NCBI GenBank assembly: GCA_963854835.1
Contig: OY978526.1
Span: forward strand, 93,138,140-93,202,139
Origin: Megamerina dolium
Lineage: Eukaryota > Arthropoda > Insecta > Diptera > Megamerinidae
Reading direction: 5' to 3'
Length of the DNA stretch: 64,000 nucleotides
The position numbers and the translations under genes were made by a program. The notes beneath the pieces are model-generated. The model was given only the letters and a program-made list of their open reading frames with translations. It searched no databases and was not told the DNA's origin. This document shows positions 10,428 through 24,131 of this stretch, one piece after another. Each line of letters starts with the position of its first letter. Within the stretch, counting starts at the first letter, position 1.

Positions 10428-13406
10428 ATGAAAAAAACTATAATGCCTCGGATAAGGACTACCGCTTTTGTTGATGACCCCCGCAAACGAAAAAAGGACA
10501 ATGATTTACGGATATGCACCTGGAATGTCCGATCCCTTTATAGGGAGGGTGCCTCTATCCAGCTGGTTGATGTCCTCGAAAAATACAGAGCTGACATCAC
10601 CGCTCTCCAGGAAATGCGATGGACAGGACAGGGCTGCTCCAAAAGAGCGTCCTGTGACATCTACTACAGTTGCCATGCTGAAAGGCACGAATTAGGATGT
10701 GGATTTTTGGTCAGCAAGAGACTACGACATCTTGTCTCACAGTTCACGCCTGTGAACGAACGGCTGGCCACAATCCGCATCAAGGCAAAATTTTTCAACA
10801 TCAGCCTTATATGTGCCCACGCTCCGACGGATGAGAAGGACAATGTGACCAAGGAGAGCTTCTTTCAGCGCCTCGAAGAAGCTTATGACCGCTGCCCCCG
10901 CCACGATATCAAAATCGTGCTTGGCGACTTTAATGCCAGGGTGGGCAAGGAAGGTACCTTCGGTCCAACTGTCGGAAAATTCAGCCTCCACCAAAACACC
11001 TCCGATAACGGAATGAGGCTGATTGACTTCGCCGCAGCACGAAACATGGTAATTGGTGGTACCAGATTCCAGCATCTCGACATCCACAAAGCGACATGGC
11101 TGTCTCCAGATCATCGTACAAGAAACCAAATTGATCATGTGTTGATTGACGGAAGGCATGCTTCCAGTGTGATGGACGTGAAATCGATCCGTGGTGCCAA
11201 CATCGACTCGGATCACTACCTTGTTGCAGCTAAGGTGCGTACACGCTTATGTGTCGCAAATAACAAGAGAAGTCCCACACAGAGAAAGCTCGACGTCAGT
11301 AAGCTGCAATCACCAGAGACAGCAGATGCATTTTCCACTCGACTACCGGATCTGCTTATGCAGAACACTCCCCCACTTGATGATACATGCGCACGGTGGA
11401 CACATATATCCCACTCCATGACTACTGCTGCCGAGGAGGTAATCGGTTACTACCGGCCTCTGAGGAATGAGTGGTATGATCAGGAGTGTCGCGACGCTAC
11501 CGCAGAGAAAGACGCCGCCTACAGAAAAACCCTGCGTGCAGGCGTAACGCGAGCTGTTAAGGAGCGGTATAGAGAGAAAGGGAGTGCAGAGAGACGTCTT
11601 TTCAGGCGCAAGAAGAGGGAGTTGGAAAGACGCGAGTGTGAGGAGATAGAGATGTGCACCGACAAGAATGAGACTCGAAAATTCTTTGAAAAGATCAAGC
11701 GCCTGAGTGGAGGTTTAAATCCCGGAGCCTCTTCTTGTCGTGATGGAAATGGGAATCTGGTTACGGATGTCCAGAGTGTACTGAGCCTATGGAGGGAACA
11801 CTTCTCCACGTTACTGAATGGCGATGCTACGAACAATTCCGCCAGTGGAGGAGAATGCCCGATAACCCCAATTACAGATGATGGTGTTGATGTTCCACCA
11901 CCCGACTATGACGAGGTTGAAACGGCCATTTTAAGGCTGAAGAACAACAAAGCTGCAGGTGCTGATGGCCTGCCTGCCGAGTTGTTTAAGACCGGAGGCG
12001 ATGAGCTGCTCACCCGCATGCACCAGCTCATAAGCAGAATATGGTCGGATGAAAGCATGCCTGATGATTGGAGGCTCAGTGTTCTCTGTCCTGTACATAA
12101 AAAAGGAGACCCCACAATTTGCGCCAACTACCGTGGAATAAGTCTCCTGAGCATCGCGTACAAGGTTCTATCGAGCGTACTGTGTGAAAGATTGAAGCCT
12201 ATGCTCAGCAACCTGATTGGACCTTATCAGTGTGGCTTCAGACCTGGTAAATCCACCATCGACCAGATTTTCACACTGCGCCAAATCCTGGAGAAGACCC
12301 AAGAAAAACAGATCGACACACACCACCTATTTGTTGATTATAAAGCCGCTTTCGACAGTCCGGTAAGGGATTACCTCTACGCAACAATGTCTGAGTTCGG
12401 TATTCCTGCAAAGCTCATTCGACTTTGTAGAATGACACTGCATAACTCCCGTTGTGCAGTGAAAATTGGGAAGGACCTCTCCGCACCGTTTAATACCGAA
12501 CGGGGTTTCAGACAAGGTGATTCGTTATCGTGCGACTTCTTCAATCTTATTATGGAGAAAATAATACGAGCTGCTGATCTACGACATAATGGCACTATCT
12601 TCAACAAAAGTGTCATGCTGTTAGCGTATGCCGACGATATTGACATAATCGGCATGAACACGCGAGCAGTCAGTGCAGCATTCTCAGAGTTGGAAAGAGA
12701 GTCGCGTCGGATGGGTCTCACGGTGAACGAGGGCAAGACGAAGTATCTAGTGTCAACAAACAAAGAGTCCCGGCGTCTTGGACAGCACGTCACTGTTGAC
12801 AACTACGCTTTTGAAGTAGTAAGGGACTTTGTCTATCTTGGAACCAGCATTAACAGCAGTAATGACGTCAGCTTGGAGATCATGCGTAGGATAACTCTTG
12901 CTAACAGGTGTTACTTTGGGCTGAGTAAGCAATTGAGAAGTCGAGCCCTCTCTCGAAGAACGAAAACTACACTCTACAAGTCTCTCATCATGCCTGTCCT
13001 AACATATGGCGCTGAAGCCTGGACAATTTCCATCTCGGATGAGCGAATACTTGGAGTTTTCGAGAGAAAAGTCCTACGCAAGATCTTTGGACCTATTTGC
13101 GTTGGTGGCGAGTACCGAATAAGGTACAACCATGAGCTGTACGAGCTGTATGCCGATATTGACATAGTAAAGCGCATCAAAATCCAGCGGCTGCGCTGGC
13201 TAGGTCATGTCGAGCGAATGGAAGAACACGCTCCAGCTAAAAAGGTGTTATATTCGGAACCCGCTGGAGGACGACGCAAAAGAGGAAGACCAAACCTCCG
13301 GTGGAAAGACCAAGTACTGGAGAACCTGACGGCGCTTGGAATTTCTAACTGGCGCCAGCTAGCGAAGAACAGAGATGGCTGGCGAAGCATGTTATTTTCG
13401 GCCTAA
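10428..13406 (+). CDS. endonuclease-reverse transcriptase of RTE-A (992 aa)
   Basis: One uninterrupted frame encodes the protein that nicks target DNA and copies the element RNA there. The N-terminal APE-type endonuclease shows TWNVRS (residues 31-36), LQEMRW with E62, LGDFNARVG with D167 and N169, and SDH at 261-263. The reverse transcriptase shows NYRGISLLS, GFRPGKSTIDQ, DYKAAFD (D637), RQGDSLSCDFF and YADD (734-737), so its catalytic aspartates are present. The C-terminus has LRWLGHVERM and GRRKRGRPNLRW, typical of RTE-like proteins. ATG at 10428 gives the longest frame; 10443 (MPRIRT) is an alternative. All key residues look intact, which suggests recent activity. Placement in RTE proper versus a sister clade is uncertain. 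Confidence 0.92.
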   Translation: MKKTIMPRIRTTAFVDDPRKRKKDNDLRICTWNVRSLYREGASIQLVDVLEKYRADITALQEMRWTGQGCSKRASCDIYYSCHAERHELGCGFLVSKRLRHLVSQFTPVNERLATIRIKAKFFNISLICAHAPTDEKDNVTKESFFQRLEEAYDRCPRHDIKIVLGDFNARVGKEGTFGPTVGKFSLHQNTSDNGMRLIDFAAARNMVIGGTRFQHLDIHKATWLSPDHRTRNQIDHVLIDGRHASSVMDVKSIRGANIDSDHYLVAAKVRTRLCVANNKRSPTQRKLDVSKLQSPETADAFSTRLPDLLMQNTPPLDDTCARWTHISHSMTTAAEEVIGYYRPLRNEWYDQECRDATAEKDAAYRKTLRAGVTRAVKERYREKGSAERRLFRRKKRELERRECEEIEMCTDKNETRKFFEKIKRLSGGLNPGASSCRDGNGNLVTDVQSVLSLWREHFSTLLNGDATNNSASGGECPITPITDDGVDVPPPDYDEVETAILRLKNNKAAGADGLPAELFKTGGDELLTRMHQLISRIWSDESMPDDWRLSVLCPVHKKGDPTICANYRGISLLSIAYKVLSSVLCERLKPMLSNLIGPYQCGFRPGKSTIDQIFTLRQILEKTQEKQIDTHHLFVDYKAAFDSPVRDYLYATMSEFGIPAKLIRLCRMTLHNSRCAVKIGKDLSAPFNTERGFRQGDSLSCDFFNLIMEKIIRAADLRHNGTIFNKSVMLLAYADDIDIIGMNTRAVSAAFSELERESRRMGLTVNEGKTKYLVSTNKESRRLGQHVTVDNYAFEVVRDFVYLGTSINSSNDVSLEIMRRITLANRCYFGLSKQLRSRALSRRTKTTLYKSLIMPVLTYGAEAWTISISDERILGVFERKVLRKIFGPICVGGEYRIRYNHELYELYADIDIVKRIKIQRLRWLGHVERMEEHAPAKKVLYSEPAGGRRKRGRPNLRWKDQVLENLTALGISNWRQLAKNRDGWRSMLFSA

Positions 13407-13432
13407 ATCGATATTCGGTTGTTATGGCCACA

Positions 13433-13450
13433 TAAGTAAGTAAGTAAGTA
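13433..13450 (+). repeat. (GTAA)n 3' tail of RTE-A
   Basis: About four tandem TAAG/GTAA units follow the end sequence GGTTGTTATGGCCACATAAG. The 70-bp RTE-A end at 58138-58207 has the same tail, whereas the copy at 35291 ends in (TTC)n/(GAA)n. Confidence 0.85.
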
Positions 13451-13973
13451 GTGAAGTAATTTGAGCTCTAACTCAGTGATCTTGGCCATCGCAATAGCGG
13501 ATGTGTGAACTGGTGCATTGTCTTGATGAAACTACACTTTCTTTTTCTCCAAACGCGGCCTTTTTTCTTTAATTTCATCACTTACTCGCCGTTGATTGTT
13601 TTTCCTTTTTGAAGATAATCAATCAAAATTATCCCACGTGCATCCCAAAAAATAGACGCCTTAACCTTTCCTGCAGATGGAGCTGTCTTCGCCTTTTTGG
13701 ACTTTGGATTCTCCCCTTTCAGTCCACTTGTTTGACTGCTCCTTTGTCTCAGGTGTGAAGTGGTGGACCCATGTCAAATTTTTTCCATGTTTACAAATTC
13801 ACTGAGGTCGTTAACTTTCGATGGCTCCAAAAAAAAAAAATACTATGCAACGTGTCGCCTTGTAACTTAAAACATATGTTTTATAAAGTTGCCACTTTTC
13901 ACCAAAGTAATTTTTTTTTCAAACTACTGCTGCCATCTATATGTCAGGACGGGTAGTTCTGGGACCGCCCTCG
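13451..13973 (-). pseudogene. irritans-type mariner, internally deleted copy B (left TIR missing)
   Basis: Directly after the RTE-A tail the minus strand encodes the second catalytic block and its surroundings: DNAPVHTSAIAMAKITEL (read towards lower coordinates) and sequence towards the middle of the transposase. An internal deletion near 13772 joins to the N-terminal region (FSMFTNSLRS-type frame) and the 5' UTR with poly-T. It ends in the right terminal repeat at 13973, followed by TA. This copy overlaps the part of the element also present in copy A, so A and B are two different mariners and not halves of one. Confidence 0.78.
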
Positions 13974-14144
13974 TAAGTCAATGTCAAGTAAGTTACGCCA
14001 ATCGCATTGGTTTAACTTTCTGATTGAATTCTTTCCATATTTGAGTGTGGCAGATCCATTGAAAATTTTTTTCTTAGTCACATTGTTTTCATTAAAAAAA
14101 TGTAACCTTTCAGATATTATGAATTTAACAGAAGGCTTGCCACT

Positions 14145-14560
14145 GTGATGTTTCAAACAAGGTGAATCAATATCGTGTGAATTTTTTTTACTGATTATGG
14201 AGTATGAGTACAAGCTGATTTACGACACTACCTCGAATAAGAGTGTCATGTTGTTTAATATGATATTGGCATGATCGCAGGAACACGTAAGCAGTCAGTG
14301 AAGCAGTCTCTGAATTGGAATTAGAGTCATGTCATATTGGTCGTACGGTGAACAAGGATAACAAACAATGAGTACCGGCATTTTAGACAACACGACATAA
14401 CTGCGGTTTCGAAATAGTAAAGGACTTTATTTATCTTGGGACGTCCAGAAGAAAAACCAAGTATCTGAGAACCTGACAGAGCTTCGTACTTCTAACTGAC
14501 CACGACGAGCTCAAAAGAGAGACAGCTGGAGATGCATTGTGCGTTCGGTAAAAATCGAAC
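14145..14560 (+). pseudogene. degenerate RTE-A-related reverse transcriptase fragment
   Basis: The segment aligns by eye with RTE-A from the RQGDS motif (TTTCAAACAAGGTGAATC at ~14149) through AATAAGAGTGTCATG at ~14236 and the post-YADD helix. It then jumps, by internal deletion near 14448, to the C-terminal GRPNLRW/GISNWRQ region. Many stops and indels; the YADD codons are lost. It is older than the intact RTE-A copy. Confidence 0.7.
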
Positions 14561-14890
14561 AAAATCGGTTGTAAATTAGTGTATTCTTTAATAATTCATA
14601 CCAATTATCCACGCCCTATCCCTAATGCTATATACCAATATTTTATTTTGCGATTTATTATAAATTATTTTGTGCTTTAGTAGGAATCACTTTGATACGT
14701 TTATGCTGAGAAAGATGCCATCATTAAAATAATATGTCAAATATGTATCTCATATATTATTCAAGCTTCAGTAAAATTTACAAAAAATGAGTTAAAATCA
14801 ATAAATAAATATAACAAATGTAATATTATTTAATGTATCGAATGAAACCTGAAAGTGAGAACTACCAATATTGTCTGATTGTGAATTTTG

Positions 14891-14924
14891 ATAGTGACAG
14901 TGACAGTAACAGTGACAGTGACAT
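14891..14924. repeat. (AGTGAC)n short tandem repeat
   Basis: About five GTGACA hexamers with one variant lie 12 bp left of the rosa-type mariner end. Confidence 0.85.
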
Positions 14925-14936
14925 TGACTCGAGGTA

Positions 14937-16045
14937 AAGGGTTATCCATTTTGCGGTTTCAAAAGTAAATGTAAATAAAACACATATAAAATATTTTTTA
15001 TCATGATATTTCTTTTTTATTATAAAGCTTGAACGTTGACATTATGTGTGAAATACTACATCATTTAAATGACCACCACGCGAATCGTTGCAAGCATCGA
15101 TTGTTTTGAGGTAATTTTCGACCACTTTTTGACACATATTGGGCGGTATCTCCGCCATAACGTGACGAATGTTGGTTTTTAGGTGCTCAAGAGTTAAAGG
15201 TTTATCTGCATAAACACGGTCTTTCGCGTAGCCCCACAAAAAAAAGTCAAGCGGTGTCAAATCGCATGATCTTGGTGGCCACTTGATATCGCCACGACGA
15301 GAAATTACGCGGCCAGAAAATTTCTCTTGCAATAAAGCCATATTCGCTCGAGTTGTGTGGCATGTGGCACCGTCTTGTTGAAACCACATATTCTCTAAGT
15401 CGTATTCTTCAATAGCAGGCAAAAAAAAGTCGGTTATCATATGACCATAACGATCCGAATTGACGGTGACAGTCGTTCCATCGTCGTTTTCGAAGAAGTA
15501 AGGCCCAATCACACGTCCGGACCAAAGAGCGCACCAAGCAGTGACTTTTTGTGGATGTAGTGGTCTCTCTTCAATTACTTGAGAATTCTCAGAACCCCAA
15601 ATACGACAATTTTGTTTGTTAACATACCCACCGAGTGAGAAATGTGCTTCGTCGCGTGAGGAATCGACACATTCGGGTCTTCGGCAACACTTTCACTTAC
15701 AGCAGCGATATTTTCGGTGCTACGAGCGAAACGATGATGCACAGGCTTTACAATATCTGTAACCGATCCAGTCTCTTCATATTTCTTCACAATTTTGCCA
15801 ATTGCTTGCGTAGTTGGACGCTTATGTAAACCATAATCTCCTCTTAAAGCACGATATGTGGCTGTGGCAGAATCACCATTTTTATTTTTATTTACAATTT
15901 TAATGCGTTGTGCGATAGTTAAGCGATCCATTTTCGCAAATGTCAGACTTTGAACTGAAAAAGAAAGAAATTGTTTTAACAACTCAGTTTGACAGATGTC
16001 GAATTCTAGCCCTATACTTTTGAAACCGCGAAATGGATAACCCTT
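14937..16045 (-). mobile_element. rosa-type (DD41D) mariner with intact TIRs
   Basis: The terminal inverted repeats AAGGGTTATCCATTTTGCGG... (from 14937) and its reverse complement (to 16045) match over ~28 bp with one mismatch. They are flanked by TA at 14935-14936 and 16046-16047. The length, 1109 bp, is shorter than a full copy because of an internal deletion. Its transposase fragment has the DD41D spacing described for the rosa subfamily of tephritids. Confidence 0.92.
15042..15931 (-). pseudogene. DD41D mariner transposase, internally deleted
   Basis: The N-terminal part (from MDRLTIAQRIKIV at 15931) carries the helix-turn-helix DNA-binding region. The C-terminal frame (15042-15512) keeps the second aspartate in FQQDGATCH and the third in TPLDFFLW. 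Counting shows 41 residues between them. Around 15635 the sequence jumps from the linker directly to GGYVNKQNCRIWG with a frameshift. This deletes the block that should hold the first catalytic aspartate, so the protein cannot be active. Everything from there to the stop at 15042 is otherwise well preserved, which suggests a recent deletion derivative. Confidence 0.88.
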
Positions 16046-16208
16046 TATATGAATTAATGTTATTTTACGAGTACATGTCTTTTTGTACACAAAGGAGAGT
16101 CTCACATATAGTAAGTGTATACATATATAATTTTGTTCTCAATTTCAATTGCTACGTGTTTTATATTAGAAAATATAATTTCATCAGTTACTAGATATTG
16201 CTTCAGTT

Positions 16209-16363
16209 TATTTATTTATTGTCATTGGGGGGATGTTGCACCGCAACCTATAAGATCTATTGTGCTCCCTTCGCAGAGCTAGTGTGTGTCTCTTAGCCCA
16301 GTTCTCTCGATGAATTTTAGTGTTGGTCCTACTTCACAGAGTTTAAATTCATTCTCGGGTATG
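16209..16363 (-). mobile_element. 155-bp truncated LINE 3' end with 12-bp target-site duplication
   Basis: ATTGCTTCAGTT occurs at 16197-16208 and 16364-16375 on either side. The body (about 16232-16363) matches 5998-6115, the 3' end of an RNase H/CCHC-type LINE. The tail on the minus strand is (AAATA)n-like. Only the last few codons plus 3' UTR remain. Confidence 0.85.
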
Positions 16364-16375
16364 ATTGCTTCAGTT

Positions 16376-18177
16376 ATTACATTCTTTTTATCTTTTAATT
16401 AAAGAATCTATAGTATAAAGCAGTGAGGTAGTCAGAATCTTCTAAAACGTGGAACAAATTTAATAAGAAAACATTTTTTTTTTTGCACGTAGGTAAATTA
16501 CAAATGATCAGTTTCACTTTTAGAAGGACAAATTTTAATTATATTTATATTTAATTCAATTTTAAACTTTGTGATTTTGCACAGTTCTGAATACCTGTTC
16601 AATGCTATTGTGCAGATATATATTGAGTGGGTTGGATGAGGCAACAAAAATCTACATTTAACCCAGTATTGTCCTTAGACCGAAATTTTCTACAAAAGTA
16701 TATTCAAGAGTATATTCAATGAAATTAAAAATCTGAAATAATTTACCAAAATCTTAACACCATTTTTATTAAAATTGATTACGTTGGAGGAATAGGGCTA
16801 CGCCACTAATATACAGTGATTGCTTCAATTCTTCTTAACTCAAAAAAATATATATATAATTACATGTTGATTGTTTAGAAAATATAAATATAATGTATGT
16901 AACCAACGCATAGCATATGTGTGTGTGTATTCTAAAAGCAAATGATAAATAGTTTTAATTTACAAATTGTTTATACAAATTTGAAGTAAAACCGCAATGT
17001 CTCCACATTAAAAACCACACGAAAAATGACCAAAATTACATTAGCATGACCAGCATTTGTAAAGTAGCCACAATAATATGTACATATACATGTGTGTATA
17101 TGTAATATATAGCTGTTTACTACTAATCGTGGCTACTTATCAACGTACGACACCCACGCTGTATTGACCATTATTACTGTGTGATGGTGGTGGTGTAAAG
17201 TAAAATTAAGTTATTTATTTAATTTGATGTTGTTTGTGTATTCGTAATATTTTAATCTGAATGTGTACGGATGGTTGCGGTTGTACGGTTTTCGAGATAA
17301 AAATCTTGTGTGTTGCTTTCGGCTTACGTAGATTGGTACATGTGTGGTACTTTTGGGGAATGTAGTTTTTCTTTCTCTCTCTCCGAAAATTACTAAAATC
17401 AAAATGAGAATGAATTTAAAATTACCAGCATGTATAAGGCCCTTTATGTATATATATATTTATATATTAGTGTATATATGTATTATATTATATGAGGTGC
17501 TTCACCTTCAACAAATAATTAAAAGTGCAAAAGCATGTAGAACAATTTCAAATTCCTCTGAGGAAAGACATACTTACATACACGGACATACATTGTGTGG
17601 CGTAATTATATGAGACAGTACATTTTGAAAGCATGTGATAAAAAAAATGATTATTGCCGGCAAGTAATTTAATGGAATACATAATGAAATGTTGCATTTA
17701 ATTACATGTCCTTTGCTCAATATGTCACTACCACGGCCAGTGGTAATATGTAGTTTAGATAGGAATTTATGAATGTGTATTGTATAATTTCCCTTTATTA
17801 CATGATACTCCCATATATATGTACATGTTTTTCTTTTAAATACAATATACAAATACATTGTTGTAAAAACATAATTTTCATTTCTATGCATTTCAACTAC
17901 TTTTTTTCTTTTATTGTATGTAATTAATAGGTGGTTTTCTTAATATCATATTAAGGTCCCTCTGGGCGATGAAGAAAGATTTGATATTTTTGACAATATA
18001 AATATACATTTTCATAATGTTTTGTTATACTCGTATGAGCTCAGTTTGTGTTGTTTTGACTGAGAATAAAAATTGATTATATAAATTATTGACGAATTTA
18101 TATTTGAAAATCGATTCAGGTCCCTGAAGCATCTGACACCGTATACTAACAAGATAAAAGAAAATTTTGAAACTTAG
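16376..18177. other. no gene recognised
   Basis: AT-rich DNA with short TATACA and TGTG runs. The frames at 17344-17613 and 17574-17891 are low-complexity and show no domain. Confidence 0.55.
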
Positions 18178-18425
18178 GAAAGGGTTCAATCCCCGGCTGA
18201 AGCATAACAAAATTTCATATCGAAAAGATTTTTCCTTCGAACGGTGCCCAACTGCCGGCAAGAGCTCCGTGACAAAACTAAGTTAAAGTGATCTCACAAG
18301 GGTTCTGTCGTTCGGAACCGGCTAATATTATAGATCCCTTCTAATGTTGTCTAAATTTAACACGCACCACAGTATTGGAAAAGAAGCTCGATAGTATCGC
18401 AATGGGCCTTTCTGGCCTAAGTGTG
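18178..18425 (+). mobile_element. tRNA-derived SINE, 5'-truncated
   Basis: It begins at the B-box-like GGTTCAATCCCCGGCTGAAGC (18183 onward), continues with the family body (CGAACGGT..., CACAAGGGTTCTG..., TTTAACACGCACCACAGTA) and ends in an AAGCTCG...CAATGGGCCTTT segment. The A box is missing. Related copies are at 42312, 54829, 55124 and 59430. Confidence 0.7.
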
Positions 18426-18447
18426 TCCTCTCTGAGAGAGGACACAC
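18421..18447. repeat. perfect 13-bp palindrome at the SINE 3' border
   Basis: GTGTGTCCTCTCT and its exact reverse complement are separated by one G; a (CA)n run follows. Confidence 0.9.
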
Positions 18448-20591
<2,144 letters not shown>

Positions 20592-20694
20592 CTTAATAAA
20601 GAATTTCTTTTCGAAGTCGGCGCCAAAGGAATTATCACCATAGAACCAACCTGGATGTGGTGGTGGAGACTTCGAAAGGAAATTTCTGATTAAG
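20592..20694. repeat. 27-bp imperfect inverted repeat with 49-nt spacer
   Basis: Arm 20592-20618 (ending TTTTCGAAGTC) and arm 20668-20694 (starting GACTTCGAAAGG) pair at 23 of 27 positions. No TA duplication or coding content was identified. Confidence 0.7.
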
Positions 20695-21262
20695 TACTTC
20701 TATCCTGCTTTTTTTAACAAACTAATATTTTTTTAGTTTTACTTTTTGGTTAAATTTAGTTTTTTTTGTATCATCTCCATAGAGTTCTGGACAGTTAAAC
20801 AGATTTAACTACTTCATCGATATCATAAGAAAAAATCGAAAATTTTATGTATATAACATCAGATTTTTTTGTAACGTTTAGACAAACACAGAAAATATTT
20901 AAGAAAATATTTATCATAACAAAATCGCATGGAATTTATCTCTTTGAGTGTACATTAAGGTGGAGGGCAAACCGTCTTCCAAAAAGGGTTTGCGCATACC
21001 TGTCATTCCATTAAAAAAAATTAATTTAACAAGATCCAAAGAAAATCACTCCAACTGAATGTACAATACATAAATATGAGAGACGGACAATATTCTAGCT
21101 TAAGTATCTCTCATCGCTTTCATTATGAATATGTTGTATATGGATGTTGAATGTGGATCGTTCAATATGTTCATCTGCACATACTTTCAATGATAGACCA
21201 ATATATGTGTTGGATAAGAGATAAGAGATAAATTTATGTCGCCTAATATTATATAAAATGTA
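20695..21262. other. no gene recognised
   Basis: AT-rich. ACATTAAGGTGG near 20953 resembles the terminal sequence of the MITE at 36214, but no matching right end was found. Confidence 0.5.
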
Positions 21263-22440
21263 GTAAAAAGAAATCCATTATTTTTCCAATAGACGGCTTC
21301 AGTAATCTATATCTCGCGTTGTATAAGCGCGATCGGGTTACGCTAGACGGCATTCGAAAGATAGGATTTCGTACTAAAAAAACTTTTCAGACAGTTTTCT
21401 GATTGCTTCACTCACTATTATTTGTTTCTTCGGAAAACTCGAAAACGGCTGAAAAGGTGAATAATGTTTATGGTCCTAATACTGTAACAACCAATCACGT
21501 GCAATTTTGGTTTCGTCGATTCCGTTCCGGTAATTTTGATGTCAAAGATGCACCACGCTCTGGAGGGCCAATTGTCGAAAATATCAATAAAATAATGGAA
21601 ATCGTCGAGTCTGACCGTCGTCATGTAAGTACCTTTTCTATTGCCCAGGAGCTAAACATTGCACAAAAAACCGTTTGGAACCATTTAAATAAGTCTGGAT
21701 ACAAAAAACAGCTCGATGTATGGGTGCCACACGAGTTAACGCAAAAAAATCTCATGGAATCGCTGCTGAATTGCAACAAAAGCTATCCATTTCTGAAGCG
21801 GATGGTTACTGGTGATGAAAAGTGGGTCACTTGTGACAACGTTAAGTGAAAACGGTCGTATCGCGGTGAGCCAGCGCAAGCAATGGCCAAGCCAGGATTG
21901 ACGGTCAGGAAGGTTTTGTTATGTGTTTGGTGGGATTGGCAAGGAATCATCTACTATGAGCTGCTCCACTACGGCCAAACTCTTAATTTGGACCTGTACT
22001 GTCAACAATTGGACCGTCTGAAGGAAGCAATCGCTCAGATGCGCCCAGCTTTGACCAATAGGAGAGCAATTGTGTTCCATCAGGACAACGCCAGGCCACA
22101 CACATCGGTAGTGGCTCGCCAGAAGTTCCGGGAGCTTGGTTGGAAGGTTCTTATGCATCCACCTTATAGTCCGAAGCTGACACCAAGTGATTACTACCTG
22201 TTTCTGTCTATGGCGAATGATTTCACCAGGAAAATTTCACCTCCAGAGAAGCTTTCGAAATCGACTATCCCAGTTTTTTGCCAATAGAGACGAGGGTTTC
22301 TATGAGAGTGACATTATGAAATTACCTTCAAAATGGCAAAAAGTTATCTAACAAAACGGCGCATATTTGACCTAAATCGGACCATTCTAACTATAAATAA
22401 AACCTTCAATTTATTGCAGAAAGAATGGATTTTTTTTTAC
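21263..22440 (+). mobile_element. mellifera-type mariner, copy 1
   Basis: The ends GTAAAAAGAAATCCATTA (21263) and AATGGATTTTTTTTTAC (to 22440) are inverted repeats, flanked by TA on both sides. Length is 1178 bp. Two relatives lie at 38722-39874 and 59615-60191. Confidence 0.93.
21403..22375 (+). pseudogene. mariner transposase (DD34D), inactivated
   Basis: The protein reads as a mellifera-subfamily transposase: HTH region (NHVQFWFRRFRSGNFDV), WVPHEL linker, first aspartate in TGDEKW, second in HQDNARPH and third in LTPSDYYLF. There are 34 residues between the second and third. Compared with copy 2, the start codon region is deleted near 21410. A CGA codon has become TGA at 21847-21849, and a frameshift follows near 22260 before the normal end (GAYLT-stop at 22375). 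All three catalytic residues remain recognisable. Confidence 0.9.
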
Positions 22441-22442
22441 TA

Positions 22443-24131
<1,689 letters not shown>

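Larger units (their letters stand above)
10077..13453 (+). mobile_element. RTE-A, apparently full-length RTE-like non-LTR retrotransposon
   Basis: The element has a ~350-bp GC-richer 5' leader with two 58-bp repeats and a ribozyme-like fold, one long open frame, a very short 3' UTR and a (GTAA)n tail. The 9-mer AAGTAATTT occurs at 10068-10076 and 13454-13462. Two other RTE-A insertions in this window have 9-bp duplications, so this pair is a candidate target-site duplication. The exact 5' boundary is uncertain (10077-10087) because the flanking mariner ends in a T-run. Pieces of the same family lie at 14145, 35291, 57889 and 58138. Confidence 0.88.

Noticed and set aside
10468..11421. Several overlapping minus- and plus-strand frames within RTE-A
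   Set aside because: Shadows of the 992-codon frame; no independent motif.
14880..14936. (AGTGAC)n as part of the rosa-type mariner
   Set aside because: It lies outside the TA-flanked terminal repeat, so it belongs to the flanking DNA.
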